Below are positions 25,302 through 34,170 of a stretch of DNA of 64,000 nt, piece by piece. Both the position numbers and the translations under genes were made by a program. Under the pieces are notes generated by a model. The model ran no database searches, was not told the origin of the DNA, and saw only the letters and a list, made by a program, of their open reading frames with translations. Origin of the DNA: Anaerolineae bacterium (GTDB lineage: Bacteria > Chloroflexota > Anaerolineae > 4572-78 > J111); assembly GCA_023382535.1 (NCBI GenBank), contig JAHDWA010000014.1:62001-126000 (forward strand), in the 5' to 3' direction. Each line of letters begins with the position of its first letter. Position 1 is the stretch's first letter.

Positions 25302-25760
25302 TTATTCCTTCAGGGCTGCCAAAATCTGCTCGCTGTGGGTTTCGGGATTTACCTTGCGGAAAATCTTTTCAATCACCCCGTTGGGATCAATCAAAAATGT
25401 GGTTCGCTCCACGCCCCAGAATTTTTTGCCATACATGGATTTCTCCACCCACACCCCGTACTTCTCGGCGACTTCGTGAGTCTCGTCGGCCAGCAGCGGA
25501 AAAGGCAAATTCTCTTTGGCTTTAAATTTGGCTTCATCCTGAACCGTATCGGGGCTGACGCCAACCACAACCACATCAGCCGCTTGATATTTTGGGAAAT
25601 CATCACGGATTCCCTGGGCCTGCTTGGTTCAGCCGCTGGTCATGGCTTTGGGGAAGAAGTAGAGCACAACTCGCTTCCCTTTAAAATCCGACAGTCTGGT
25701 CGGCTTGCCCGTATCGTCGGATAGTTCAAAATCAGGGGCGACATCTTTTTCGTTTAGCAT
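25302..25760 (-). CDS. Peroxiredoxin (BCP/PrxQ type) with in-frame TGA at the peroxidatic position, probable selenoprotein
   Basis: The frame runs from ATG 25760 to 25302 (152 residues) with a single internal TGA at 25631-25629, codon 44. Upstream it reads MLNEKDVAPDFELSDDTG...LYFFPKAMTSG, and downstream TKQAQGIRDDF and the complete PrxQ/BCP body (VVVVGVSPD, WGVERTTFLIDPNG). In this family the residue after FYPKAxTPG is the peroxidatic cysteine, so TGA stands exactly where Cys is expected. The usual resolving Cys five residues on is Q49. A candidate SECIS hairpin lies just downstream of the TGA. I therefore read it as selenocysteine. Alternatives are a recent nonsense mutation or a sequencing error. 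GGGAGT precedes the ATG. Confidence 0.85.
25594..25614 (-). promoter_or_regulatory. Candidate bacterial SECIS element
   Basis: On the coding strand, starting 14 nt after the UGA, GGGAAUC (25614-25608) pairs with GAUUUCCC (25601-25594), leaving one unpaired U. The apical loop is CGUGAU (25607-25602), beginning 21 nt after the UGA with a G in its first two bases. Known bacterial SECIS elements share this distance range and a G at the start of the loop. I judged it by eye, without folding software. Confidence 0.65.
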
Positions 25761-25819
25761 TTTTACTCCCTTTATAAATGGTTTTGTGGAGTGCAAAAGC
25801 CCGGCTTTTGCGCTCCGAA

Positions 25820-27214
25820 TTAAACTTCGTTCACTCGCCTCTCCGCCTCCTCGCCGCCTCGCGTCTCCTCTACCATAAATGCCAGGGTCAGAACAGCCGC
25901 CAGGTAGCCCAGGTAATTCGGCTGGAGAAACCGGGAGAGATAGAAAAAAACCAGCAGTAAGACGACGTAACCATACAGCATAGAATTCATCGTGTTCTGG
26001 CGCGTTTGGCGGCGCAGCAAAAACCAGAACAGCGGCCCGGCGATGAGCAGTTGGGGCATGATAAAGGGCCAGTACTCAAACCGATCCGTCACCCAGCCGA
26101 AGGCCAGGACCAGGTTGCTCGCACCCCAGCCCCAAATCTGGTAGCCGGTTGGGCCTTGCCCCGCCGACCAGCGCCAGACATCGTCAATCATGGCATCGGG
26201 ACTCCAAATAAACCAGGGTAGGGTCAGCAGGCCAAAGACAAGGGGTAAGCTCCAGGCCCGCTGCCAGAGTGCGGCTAGGTGAGACTGCCAGGGCATGTCG
26301 CCCCCCTGGTTACGCAGCAGGTAGAGCAGCCAGAATGGAACCAGGAACCAGGCCGTCGGTTTGCTGGCGCAGGCCAGCCCCACAGCGGCGGAACCTAACC
26401 ATAACCGGCGTGGCTCCGGCCTGTCCGGCATGGAATGAACCAGCCACAGCCCCAGGACGAGCCAAAACAACACAAACGGGTCATTCTCACCAAAAATCAC
26501 GCTGACGGCCAGAATGGGGTTGAGTCCCACCAGGGCTAAAGCGATAAGTTTCTCTCGCGGCGGTTGGACCAGCCGGTGCACCAGCGCCAGGGTCAAGGCA
26601 AAAAGCAGCAGGTAGACCATACGCTCGTCGAACCAGCCGAGCAGGGCCTGGCTTAACAGGTAGAACGGCGCCGAAAAGACAAACGTCCAGGGCAGGTACG
26701 GATAGTGATACAGCGCCGTGCGATATTCGTTAAAGCCCCACTCGGCCAGCGGCGTATTGAGGTAATCCTCGACGTAGGGGTTGCGGCCGTTGAGAAAATA
26801 ATCAATCGTGACCTCAGTCTGGATCACGCCGCCGTCATGGGCGTAGCTGGCCGGCCCACTGATGTGGCGCAAATTAATGAGCAGGATGGTTTTTCCAAAA
26901 ACCAGCAGGGTGATGATGCCGTAGATCAATCCTAGCTTCAAACGGTAAACGGTTTTGGCTCGCTTCTCCTGGCTAAACAAGTCAACGACAAAATAAATCG
27001 CCAGCAAAGCAAAGGCCGCGACGATCAGCATTGTGCTGACCGGGTCCGTTTCCGGGTGAGCCAGGCGGTCTAAACTGGCCGCCGGCCACCAGTTACCGAC
27101 CAGCCGCCGGACGTCTTCGTGGCGCTGGGGCAAGACCAGATCGGCCAGGGTATCAATGCGGACTCTGGCAGTAACCAGGATGAATAAAATGAGAACGTCG
27201 AGTGATTTTTTCAA
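25820..27214 (-). CDS. Polytopic membrane protein, GT-C mannosyltransferase-like (DUF2029/GT87-type)
   Basis: 464 residues with about ten hydrophobic helices. A loop after the second-third helix contains HDGGVIQTEVTIDYFLNGRNPYVEDY, which is typical of GT-C enzymes that act on polyprenyl-linked sugars (an acidic residue near the membrane, then the GRNPY segment). FGENDPFVLFWLVLGLW resembles the family's internal motif. The substrate is unknown. It stands alone on the minus strand, 150 bases after the mgtE stop. Confidence 0.7.
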   Translation of the reverse strand: MKKSLDVLILFILVTARVRIDTLADLVLPQRHEDVRRLVGNWWPAASLDRLAHPETDPVSTMLIVAAFALLAIYFVVDLFSQEKRAKTVYRLKLGLIYGIITLLVFGKTILLINLRHISGPASYAHDGGVIQTEVTIDYFLNGRNPYVEDYLNTPLAEWGFNEYRTALYHYPYLPWTFVFSAPFYLLSQALLGWFDERMVYLLLFALTLALVHRLVQPPREKLIALALVGLNPILAVSVIFGENDPFVLFWLVLGLWLVHSMPDRPEPRRLWLGSAAVGLACASKPTAWFLVPFWLLYLLRNQGGDMPWQSHLAALWQRAWSLPLVFGLLTLPWFIWSPDAMIDDVWRWSAGQGPTGYQIWGWGASNLVLAFGWVTDRFEYWPFIMPQLLIAGPLFWFLLRRQTRQNTMNSMLYGYVVLLLVFFYLSRFLQPNYLGYLAAVLTLAFMVEETRGGEEAERRVNEV

Positions 27215-27234
27215 GGCCGTACTTGCCAGGCCAG

Positions 27235-27367
27235 ATTATACCATACGTAAAACGTAAAACGCCACTAGGGGGCCTTCGGCTCTAAAACGTGATATGTGGT
27301 GCGTAGTACATGTTGCTTCTTGCCTGAATTTTGCTGCCTGCTACCTGCAACTTGCAACCTGATCCCC
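27235..27367. repeat. Simple-repeat intergenic tract upstream of the GT-C-like gene
   Basis: The tract contains ACGTAAAACGTAAAACG (period 8) at its left end and GCTACCTGCAACTTGCAACCTG (degenerate tandem units) at its right end. It belongs to the same style of low-complexity intergenic DNA seen near glgC and inside the GT4 gene. No promoter was recognised in it. Confidence 0.5.
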
Positions 27368-28717
27368 TCACAACCCCAGGATGAAGCGGGCAATGGTAAA
27401 ATAGATAAACAACCCGGTGGCGTCAACCATCGTACTCATGACCGGACCGGAGACGACGGTCGGGTCAATGCCGAGACGAGCGGCCAGTAGCGGCAGGAGC
27501 GAGCCGGCGCCGGTGGCCCAGAGCACAATCCCAAAAATGGAGGCAGCCACCGTCAGGGAGAGGCGATGATCCTTGACCCAAAACATGGCCAGGCCGTAGG
27601 CCACCACACCCATCCCTAAACCCAAAATTATCCCAATCCGCATCTCATGCAGCCAGACGTGCCAGGCGTCATTCCAATCCACATCGCCAACAGCCATGGC
27701 GTGGATAATGGTCGCAGTGGTTTGCGAACCGGCGTTGCCACCGGTGCCGATGAGCATGGGAATGAAAATACCCAGGGCGACCATTGCCGCCAGCTCATCC
27801 TGAAACGAGTCCATCACCAGGCCGGTCAGCGTGGCGGTGATGAAAAGGAGGAGCAGCCAGCCAATCCGTTTGCGGGTAATGGCTAAAATGCTGGTATCCA
27901 GATAGCCGCGATCCAGCGGTTCGGTCCCGCCCATCCGCTGCATGTCTTCACCGGCCTCGTCCTGGATCACATCCACCAGATCGTCAATCGTGATGATACC
28001 CAGCAAGATCTTGTTTTCATCCACCACCGGCAAAGCCAGCAAATCGTAACGCTGCATCAGGTCGGCGCACTCTTCCTGGTCGGTGTCGGTATAAACGTAG
28101 ACGACATCGGTATCCATAATTTCGGTGATAGGCGTGGCCGGGTCGGCGACAATGAGCTGGCGGAGATTGACCAGGCCGACCAGCCGTTTGAGCCGGTCGG
28201 TGACAAACAGGTAATAAATAGTTTCTTCGTCGGGGCGCCAGGCGCGAATGGCGTCAATAGCCTGCTGCGCTGTCATTCGCCGCCACAGGGGAATGTAAGC
28301 CGAGGTCATCAGACCGCCGGCCGTATCATCATCGTAATCAGCCAGCGACCTGACTTCAATGGCCTCTTTCAATTTTGCCAGCACGGCCTGGGCCTGCTCC
28401 GGCTCCAGGTCGTCGAGCAGGTCGGCGGCCTCATCCGGTTCCATCTCGTTGACAATCTCTATCAGCTTGTCAAGCGGCAAATTTTCGGCCAGCTCTACCA
28501 CATCTTCGTCGTAGAGTTCTTCCAATATATCAGCGGCATCTGCCGGATTTAGCTCTGGCAGCAGCGCCGCCTGTTCGTCTTCGTCTAATTCCCAAAAGAG
28601 ATCGGCCTGGTCGGCCGGGCGGAGTTCCTCGATAATAGATGAAGCAGTGACCAGGTCATTCGCTTCCAGGGCTGTGCGCAACTGCTCCAGCACATCTTCG
28701 AGGATTATTTGGTCCAT
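27368..28717 (-). CDS. mgtE: Magnesium transporter MgtE
   Basis: 449 residues with the MgtE architecture. An acidic superhelical N-domain has repeated LNPADAADILEEL-type units. Two CBS domains follow (about 130-255), with acidic residues that act as Mg2+ sensors. Five TM helices end the protein, including the signature PMLIGTGGNAGSQT lining the pore. It is a homodimeric Mg2+ channel gated by cytosolic Mg2+. The ATG at 28717 has a strong CAGGAGGTG ribosome site. A structured leader lies upstream. Confidence 0.94.
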   Translation of the reverse strand: MDQIILEDVLEQLRTALEANDLVTASSIIEELRPADQADLFWELDEDEQAALLPELNPADAADILEELYDEDVVELAENLPLDKLIEIVNEMEPDEAADLLDDLEPEQAQAVLAKLKEAIEVRSLADYDDDTAGGLMTSAYIPLWRRMTAQQAIDAIRAWRPDEETIYYLFVTDRLKRLVGLVNLRQLIVADPATPITEIMDTDVVYVYTDTDQEECADLMQRYDLLALPVVDENKILLGIITIDDLVDVIQDEAGEDMQRMGGTEPLDRGYLDTSILAITRKRIGWLLLLFITATLTGLVMDSFQDELAAMVALGIFIPMLIGTGGNAGSQTTATIIHAMAVGDVDWNDAWHVWLHEMRIGIILGLGMGVVAYGLAMFWVKDHRLSLTVAASIFGIVLWATGAGSLLPLLAARLGIDPTVVSGPVMSTMVDATGLFIYFTIARFILGL

Positions 28718-29010
28718 GGAACACCTCCTGTAGGGTCAACTACCCGGAGGCATTCAGTTACGGACTGCCAACCGGGGGTTATTTGATTGGTTGAGTCAGC
28801 AGTATGGGGAGAAGGGGCAGATGGCCCTTACTACTACTGGCTGTTGAACTCTCGTCCACAATTAAACCTTTGTTGTAAATGGCGCTTTCAAAGTTAATCA
28901 GTGGGGATTGTAAAAGAGAGTTTCTACTTTGTCAAAGCACATTCCAGCCATGCTTTTGACAAAGCGTCATTTTGCTTTTACCATAAGCCTTAATACGTAT
29001 AGGATAGATC
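28718..29010. promoter_or_regulatory. Divergent intergenic region with a structured mgtE leader and a hairpin before the phosphatase gene
   Basis: On the minus strand, 20-60 nt before mgtE, CCCGG and CCGGG (outer) plus GGCA and UGCC (inner) give a two-step hairpin (28743-28776). Farther upstream AAGGG/CCCUU sits inside a longer imperfect stem (about 28785-28850). The leader does not show the M-box (ykoK) consensus I know. On the other side a 13-bp inverted repeat (CTTTGTCAAAGCA, 28927-28939; 28951-28964, one bulge) lies 46 bases before the next gene. Confidence 0.4.
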
Positions 29011-31272
29011 ATGCAGTCCGCCGAAACCCTCGCCAACCTCCAAAAATTCCTGACCCTGCTCAACTCCTCGCTCCATCTCAACGAGATGCTGACCAACGTG
29101 GCCCGCCAACTGGTTGAGATGTTTGAGGTTGAGCACAGCGGTGTTTTGTTCTTTAGCGAGCAGGATGTTGAGGGCAGGGTCATCGCCGAATACCCCCACC
29201 AGGGCGCTGTCGCGCTGAAAGTGCCGCTCACCGACTATCCGCTGATGGAGCGTTTAAAGGTGGAGCGGAAACCTTTGGCTGTGTTGGACGCCCAAAACGA
29301 CCCGGCCATGGGCAGCGCCCGGCCCACGATGCGGGCCTTGGGCATCCAGTCTATTGTCATTATTCCCCTGGTCGTTCAGGATAAATTGGTCGGCAGTTTG
29401 AGCCTGGATGCTATTCGTGAGGCGCGAACCTTTACCGAAGCCGAGTTGGAACTGTGTTACATCATCGGCAGCCAGATTGCGGTGGCGGTAGATTACACCC
29501 GCGCCCTGGAAGCGGCAGAAAGCAGCCGCCGCCAGGCCCAAACTCTGCACGAAGTCAACCGCGTATTGGGCGAGTCCCTCGACCCCGACGAAATTTTGTC
29601 GTTGATTTTAGAGCAGCTTCACAAAGTGATCTCGGCTGACGGCAGCTCGATTCACCTGCTGGTGGAAGGCGGAGTCCAACTGGTGGCTCATCGAGGGGTT
29701 TACAGCACCTACCGGCTTCGCCAGGTTATCCCCCTGGATGAACTGTGGGGCGCTCGTGAGATCATTAAACATAAAAGACCCCTCCTGCTCAGCCACACTC
29801 GTGAACATGACCAGTGGAAAATTAATCCGGGCAGCCCGATCAAATCATGGATGGGCCTGCCGTTGAGCGTCAGAGGTGAAATTGCCGGTATTTTGAACAT
29901 TGACGGCTATTCCCCCCACCAGTTCAGCGAGGAGCACATTCAGTTGGCCCAGGCCTTTGCCGGGCAGGCGGCCATGGCCATCCATAATGCCCGCCTGTAC
30001 CGGCAAGCCGAAAAGCGGGCCGAGTTGCTCACTTCGGTGCAGGAGATTGGCCTCGGTATCGCCGTCTCTCTGGATTTGAAAGAGGTTCTGCGGGCTGTTG
30101 CCGATGCTGTTTTAACGCTGTTGGAAGCCCAGCAGGCCCGGATTTATCTTTACGACGCCCCGACAGATGCCTTTACCCTGGCCACGACCCTAGACGGCGC
30201 TGACCCGGCGGAAATCAAGGGGATGCAGCCGCGCCGGGATGGTTTGACCGCGACCGTGGCTCGCTCAGGCCGTTACGTGGCCGTCCCCAACGTGTTGGAG
30301 CATCCGCTTTTTCAGAGTGAAGATGCGGCCCACGGCTTCAAGGCGATTATCGGCGCGCCGCTTAAAAAAGGGGATGAGGTGTTGGGCGTGTTGAATGTGT
30401 TTTACGACCAGCCCCATTACTTTACCTCCGATGAGCTGGACCTGCTCCACTTGCTGGCCACCCAGGCTGCGGTGGCCCTGGAAAATGCTCGTTTGTATGA
30501 GCTTGAAGTCAAACAGGTGGAACAGGAATTGATTATTGCCCGCCAGATTCAACAGGGCTTCTTTCCCGAAAAGATTCCCCAGCTACCCGGTTGGGAGATA
30601 GCAGCGGTCTGCCTGCCGGCTCGCGAAACCGGCGGCGATTTTTACGAGTTTGTCGAGCGCGAGGATGGCGCCCTGGGCTTGGTGGTGGGCGACGTATCCG
30701 GCAAGAGTATCCAGGCGGCCATGCTGATGGCAGCGGCTCAAAGCCTTGTCAGCGCCAAAGGTTCCGACCATCACTCGCCGGCCAGGGTCATCACCGAAAC
30801 CAACCGCCTGTTGTATAAGGATGTGCCGGAAGGAGCCTTTGTCGCCGCCGCCTACGCCCTCCTGGCGGCCGACGGCCCGATAGTTTCGTTAAGCAACGGC
30901 GGCCAACTGGCCCCTCTGCTGGTGCCGGCAGGGAGTGAGCCAATTCGCCTGATCGAGACACCGGGCGACCACCTGCCTCTGGGAATTATCGCCGCTACGG
31001 CTTACGAGGAACTGTCGTTTGCCCTGGCCGCTGGCGATCTCTTGGTTTTCTACACCGACGGCCTGGTCGAGCGCATGGACTCGGCCCGGCAGCTTTTTGG
31101 CTTTGAGCGGCTGATGACCACGCTGGAGCACCTGCGCGGCCAATCGGCGGAAGCCGCCCTCCAGGCCCTCCTGCAGGCCGCCGATACCTTCGCCAACGGC
31201 GTCGGCCCGGCAGATGATATGACCCTGGTGGTGGTGAGGCGGGTAAACGAATTTGAGAGCAATGATGAGTAA
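29011..31272 (+). CDS. GAF-domain PP2C (SpoIIE/RsbU-type) serine phosphatase
   Basis: 753 residues, no TM. Three GAF domains (about 15-165, 180-330 and 345-500) each end in helices such as AMAIHNARLY or AVALENARLY. A short linker (EQELIIARQIQQGFFPE, typical of RsbU proteins) leads to a PP2C-type domain with the metal ligands in ETGGDFYEFV, VGDVSGKS, YTDGLVE and ADDMTLVVV. It probably dephosphorylates an anti-sigma antagonist in response to a ligand or redox signal. No STAS or anti-sigma gene is adjacent. A weak -10-like TATAGG sits 6 bases before the ATG. Confidence 0.9.
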   Translation: MQSAETLANLQKFLTLLNSSLHLNEMLTNVARQLVEMFEVEHSGVLFFSEQDVEGRVIAEYPHQGAVALKVPLTDYPLMERLKVERKPLAVLDAQNDPAMGSARPTMRALGIQSIVIIPLVVQDKLVGSLSLDAIREARTFTEAELELCYIIGSQIAVAVDYTRALEAAESSRRQAQTLHEVNRVLGESLDPDEILSLILEQLHKVISADGSSIHLLVEGGVQLVAHRGVYSTYRLRQVIPLDELWGAREIIKHKRPLLLSHTREHDQWKINPGSPIKSWMGLPLSVRGEIAGILNIDGYSPHQFSEEHIQLAQAFAGQAAMAIHNARLYRQAEKRAELLTSVQEIGLGIAVSLDLKEVLRAVADAVLTLLEAQQARIYLYDAPTDAFTLATTLDGADPAEIKGMQPRRDGLTATVARSGRYVAVPNVLEHPLFQSEDAAHGFKAIIGAPLKKGDEVLGVLNVFYDQPHYFTSDELDLLHLLATQAAVALENARLYELEVKQVEQELIIARQIQQGFFPEKIPQLPGWEIAAVCLPARETGGDFYEFVEREDGALGLVVGDVSGKSIQAAMLMAAAQSLVSAKGSDHHSPARVITETNRLLYKDVPEGAFVAAAYALLAADGPIVSLSNGGQLAPLLVPAGSEPIRLIETPGDHLPLGIIAATAYEELSFALAAGDLLVFYTDGLVERMDSARQLFGFERLMTTLEHLRGQSAEAALQALLQAADTFANGVGPADDMTLVVVRRVNEFESNDE

Positions 31273-31291
31273 GAATCGTATCCATCAAGCA

Positions 31292-31414
31292 CAGGAGTTA
31301 CGCAGTTGAAGGATTTGCCCCCCTCTAACTCCCCCCACAGGGGGAGAATCAGCATAAGTCCCTCCCTTTGGGAGGGATTTAGGGAGGGCTTTTCCACCCA
31401 CTGCGTAAGTCCTG
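31292..31414. mobile_element. MITE-like element with 15-bp terminal inverted repeats
   Basis: The left end CAGGAGTTACGCAGT (31292-31306) and right end ACTGCGTAAGTCCTG (31400-31414) are inverted repeats matching at 14 of 15 positions. They enclose 93 bases with two internal inverted repeats (CCCCC...GGGGG and TCCCTCCC...GGGAGGGA). There is no coding capacity. Possible target duplications are AAGCA and AAGTA, imperfect. The size and ends fit a non-autonomous transposon that needs a transposase elsewhere in the genome. Confidence 0.7.
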
Positions 31415-31500
31415 AAGTAGTTGTTAGCCGGAACAAAATTATTCAGCCCTTGCTGTTCTCATCTCCCTATCAAAATAGCGAAATTCAATATCGTAATCTA

Positions 31501-31956
31501 ATGTTGAACCAAAACAAGAATTACAAGAAAACTCGAACTGAAAGATTCACGAGAGTATTAGGTGCGACAATCATAGGTGTGGTTAGTGGAGCGATTATGG
31601 GCATTTACTCTGCTCAACTAATGAGAATAAGCGGTGAGTTTTTATTGACTTCGTTTATAGAGAGAATGATTTGGATTTTTATGTGGGGATGTACTGGAGC
31701 GATTACAGGAGCAGTTTACGGTACTTTTGCTAGACCAACATTCACAGCTAACCAGGGGGCAATTTTCGGTATCATTACTGGTGTATCTGTTGGGCTGGCT
31801 GAAATATTGGTCAGATTGCTTTTTGGTTTTGAAATGGAAAAACCTATTGGGATAATTTCCAGAATTGGTATTGGAGCCATCACTGGAATGACTATAGGTG
31901 CAGTTGTGGGTGGTATTGTATGGTTGATTTTTAGAATACAGGAAAGACGGCATTAG
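31501..31956 (+). CDS. Small AT-rich hydrophobic membrane protein, glycine-zipper-like
   Basis: 151 residues from ATG 31501. Four TM segments are rich in G/A-xxx-G spacing (ATIIGVVSGAIMGIYSAQ, WGCTGAITGAVYGTF, GAIFGIITGVSVGLAEI, IGAITGMTIGAVVGGIVW). The N-terminus is basic (KNYKKTRTERFTR). I do not recognise a specific family. Codon use is clearly more AT-rich than that of either neighbour, and it lies right next to the MITE-like element, so it is probably acquired. No ribosome site is obvious. Confidence 0.65.
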   Translation: MLNQNKNYKKTRTERFTRVLGATIIGVVSGAIMGIYSAQLMRISGEFLLTSFIERMIWIFMWGCTGAITGAVYGTFARPTFTANQGAIFGIITGVSVGLAEILVRLLFGFEMEKPIGIISRIGIGAITGMTIGAVVGGIVWLIFRIQERRH

Positions 31957-32022
31957 TTAATTAAACTGGACTGAAAAATCGGCCACGGTTTACTTTCACC
32001 GGTAGGAGCAGCGCTTTATTTT

Positions 32023-34167
32023 TCAGGTTGGTAGCTGCTTGACCTCGTTCTGTAAAGAGACTAACGCTGCTTTCGCCTCATCCACTATCTCCTCATCCGG
32101 CGCTTCGGGCCGGTACGCGGCGATTTCGGCCGCCTGGGTCAACCGGCTCAGGCTCGCTAGCTTCCCCACCCTTTGTGCATACTCACGCAGTGTTTCCCAC
32201 TTTTCCCGTTGGCGGTACTTACGGCGGGTTAAAAGCTTGGACCCCTGCTCATACAGATTCAGGATCAGCCGCCGGGTGGGGTCGGTCGCCGGCGCGCGCT
32301 GAAACTGCGGCAGGGCGAAAGCTGGCTTGAACCGTCGGTACAAATAAAACACCAAAAGCCCCAAGCCCACCACAACCGCCGAACCGATCAGGAAAGGAGC
32401 CATAAAGGCCAGGCCGGCCGCTCCGCCGGAAACCAGCCCGGCAATAGGCAGGTCAAAGCCAAAAACCTGGCTGCCGGAGAAAAGCCAGGCCTGCACCGGC
32501 GTGGGATAAGGCTGCGGCGTCCAGCCCGGCGTTGGATCGAAGGGGACCCAGCCGGACCCGGGAAAATAAACTTCGGCCCAGGAGTGGGCATGGTTGAGCC
32601 GGACCTCGTAGTAGCCGGTCAGGGGGTTGTAATCGCCGGAGCCGTAGCCGGTGGCCAGCCGGGCCGGAATCCCCAGGATGCGGGCCATGACCACCAGGGC
32701 TGTTACGTACTGTTCGCACACGCCCTCACGATCCTCGAATAAAAAAGTATCTACGACCTCAGCGCCGGGTGGGTGGGGCGGAGGAAAGAAATTGTAGGGG
32801 TAGTTGGTCAGCAGGTGCTCGGTCAGGGCCATGACTTTATCGTAGTTGTTGGAATAAGGCGCGGTGAGAGTTTGGGCCAGGTTCCTGACCCGCGGCGAGA
32901 TGTTGGCAGGCAGTTGCAGGTAGCGCTGGCCGAGGTCGGACGGGTAGCGAGTGGAAGCTTGCCGTAGGAGGGCGGGATCGAAATTGGGCCGGTAAGAAAC
33001 CACGCTGTAGGTCATGCCCGTTTTCAGCGTTTCGGGCAGGCGCAGACCGTCCCCGCTGTCCCTGGAAAGGTTCTCGGCGACAATAAAAATTTCAGCCGGG
33101 CGATAGGCCGCAAAAACGAGATTAGGCTGGTCTTTGGCCAGGGTAAATGACTGGACGATCTGCTGTTCGGCCTGTCCCGCCTGAGCTGACGATGGAGGCG
33201 AGCCAAGCGGCGGCGAGATTTCAAAGTAGACCCGGCGGCGGCGCGGCACCGGCGTGACGGTGGGGTTGCTCTGGCTCCAGCTTTCGCCGCTGTAAAAATC
33301 GTAGCTGTGACTACGCCAGTAGCTGCGGCTGGGACTGCGCACGTACATCACGATCTCGTCGCTCAGGCCGCCGCGATAGCGCAAATCCAGGTTGGTATCG
33401 AAACCGTAGAAATAGTCGCTGCTGCCGTCGTTCCAGCCGTTGATTTGGACCAGGGGCACGCCAGGATTGATGATTTGGGACTTGATCCCGTCGCGCAGAG
33501 GCACGTTGATCGTAAAGGGCGGCACCAGCGGGCGGCCGGCAAAGCGTGGGGTGAACACGAAAGCCACGAAAATGGCGAAAAAGCACGAAAGGCCGAAAAC
33601 GAGACTGAAATTGAGCAGGCCGCGGCGGTGTGATGACGAGCGTGGCGAGGCGGTAGCGGCAGGCGGGTGAAGTTTAGCGGCTTTGAGGCCATCCTCTTTT
33701 TCGGCGACAAAAAAGGCGGCCAAGACAAAAACGACAAACAGGATGAGATATAGACCCAACTCGGCGGTGCGGCTCAGCGAGGCGGCAATGTAGAGATTCG
33801 CCAGGCTGTGAATAAGGGTGTTAAACAAACTGCGGCGGTAGCGCAGGTCGAAGCTGGTGATGGCCTGGGCAAAGATAGCGAATTGCGCCTGCGGGAGCGT
33901 GATCCCGTTAACCAGCCCGGCGCACATCCACAGCAGCGCGACATGAATGGCCACAAACATAACCAGCTGTACCAGCCGGCTCTGGCGGTCCAGCCGGGCA
34001 TAACTGTACCAATGCCCGGCGCTGATCCCCAGCCCGGCCAGTAACACCTGCGGCCACAGGTTGCCCACCCGCGCCAGCGCCAGCAGAGGCACGAGCATGG
34101 CCGCCAAGATAAGGTAGCGGAGGGTACGAGAGCGTTCGGGTTCCTTTTGAGAAGAAAAAAATCTCAT
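32023..34167 (-). CDS. Transglutaminase-like membrane protein (TgpA type)
   Basis: 714 residues: about six N-terminal TM helices, a large external region and another TM near residue 600, with a cytosolic tail (DUF4129-like). The external region holds a transglutaminase/protease core. Its catalytic Cys is in DREGVCEQYVTALVVMAR, the His in LNHAHSWAEVYFPG and the Asp in VPFDPTPG. It is the third gene of a MoxR-DUF58-TgpA cluster, 3 bases after the DUF58 gene. The biochemical role is not settled; a link to cell-envelope or protein complex maturation is commonly proposed. Confidence 0.87.
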   Translation of the reverse strand: MRFFSSQKEPERSRTLRYLILAAMLVPLLALARVGNLWPQVLLAGLGISAGHWYSYARLDRQSRLVQLVMFVAIHVALLWMCAGLVNGITLPQAQFAIFAQAITSFDLRYRRSLFNTLIHSLANLYIAASLSRTAELGLYLILFVVFVLAAFFVAEKEDGLKAAKLHPPAATASPRSSSHRRGLLNFSLVFGLSCFFAIFVAFVFTPRFAGRPLVPPFTINVPLRDGIKSQIINPGVPLVQINGWNDGSSDYFYGFDTNLDLRYRGGLSDEIVMYVRSPSRSYWRSHSYDFYSGESWSQSNPTVTPVPRRRRVYFEISPPLGSPPSSAQAGQAEQQIVQSFTLAKDQPNLVFAAYRPAEIFIVAENLSRDSGDGLRLPETLKTGMTYSVVSYRPNFDPALLRQASTRYPSDLGQRYLQLPANISPRVRNLAQTLTAPYSNNYDKVMALTEHLLTNYPYNFFPPPHPPGAEVVDTFLFEDREGVCEQYVTALVVMARILGIPARLATGYGSGDYNPLTGYYEVRLNHAHSWAEVYFPGSGWVPFDPTPGWTPQPYPTPVQAWLFSGSQVFGFDLPIAGLVSGGAAGLAFMAPFLIGSAVVVGLGLLVFYLYRRFKPAFALPQFQRAPATDPTRRLILNLYEQGSKLLTRRKYRQREKWETLREYAQRVGKLASLSRLTQAAEIAAYRPEAPDEEIVDEAKAALVSLQNEVKQLPT

Positions 34168-34170
34168 AGG

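Noticed and set aside
25302..25574. Stand-alone 90-residue peroxiredoxin fragment
   Set aside because: The frame continues upstream through TGA into the expected N-terminal half, with the TGA at the catalytic position; the full 152-residue selenoprotein reading explains more.
28743..28860. M-box (ykoK) magnesium riboswitch
   Set aside because: I could not match the conserved M-box core; only generic hairpins are visible, so it is listed as an unclassified leader.
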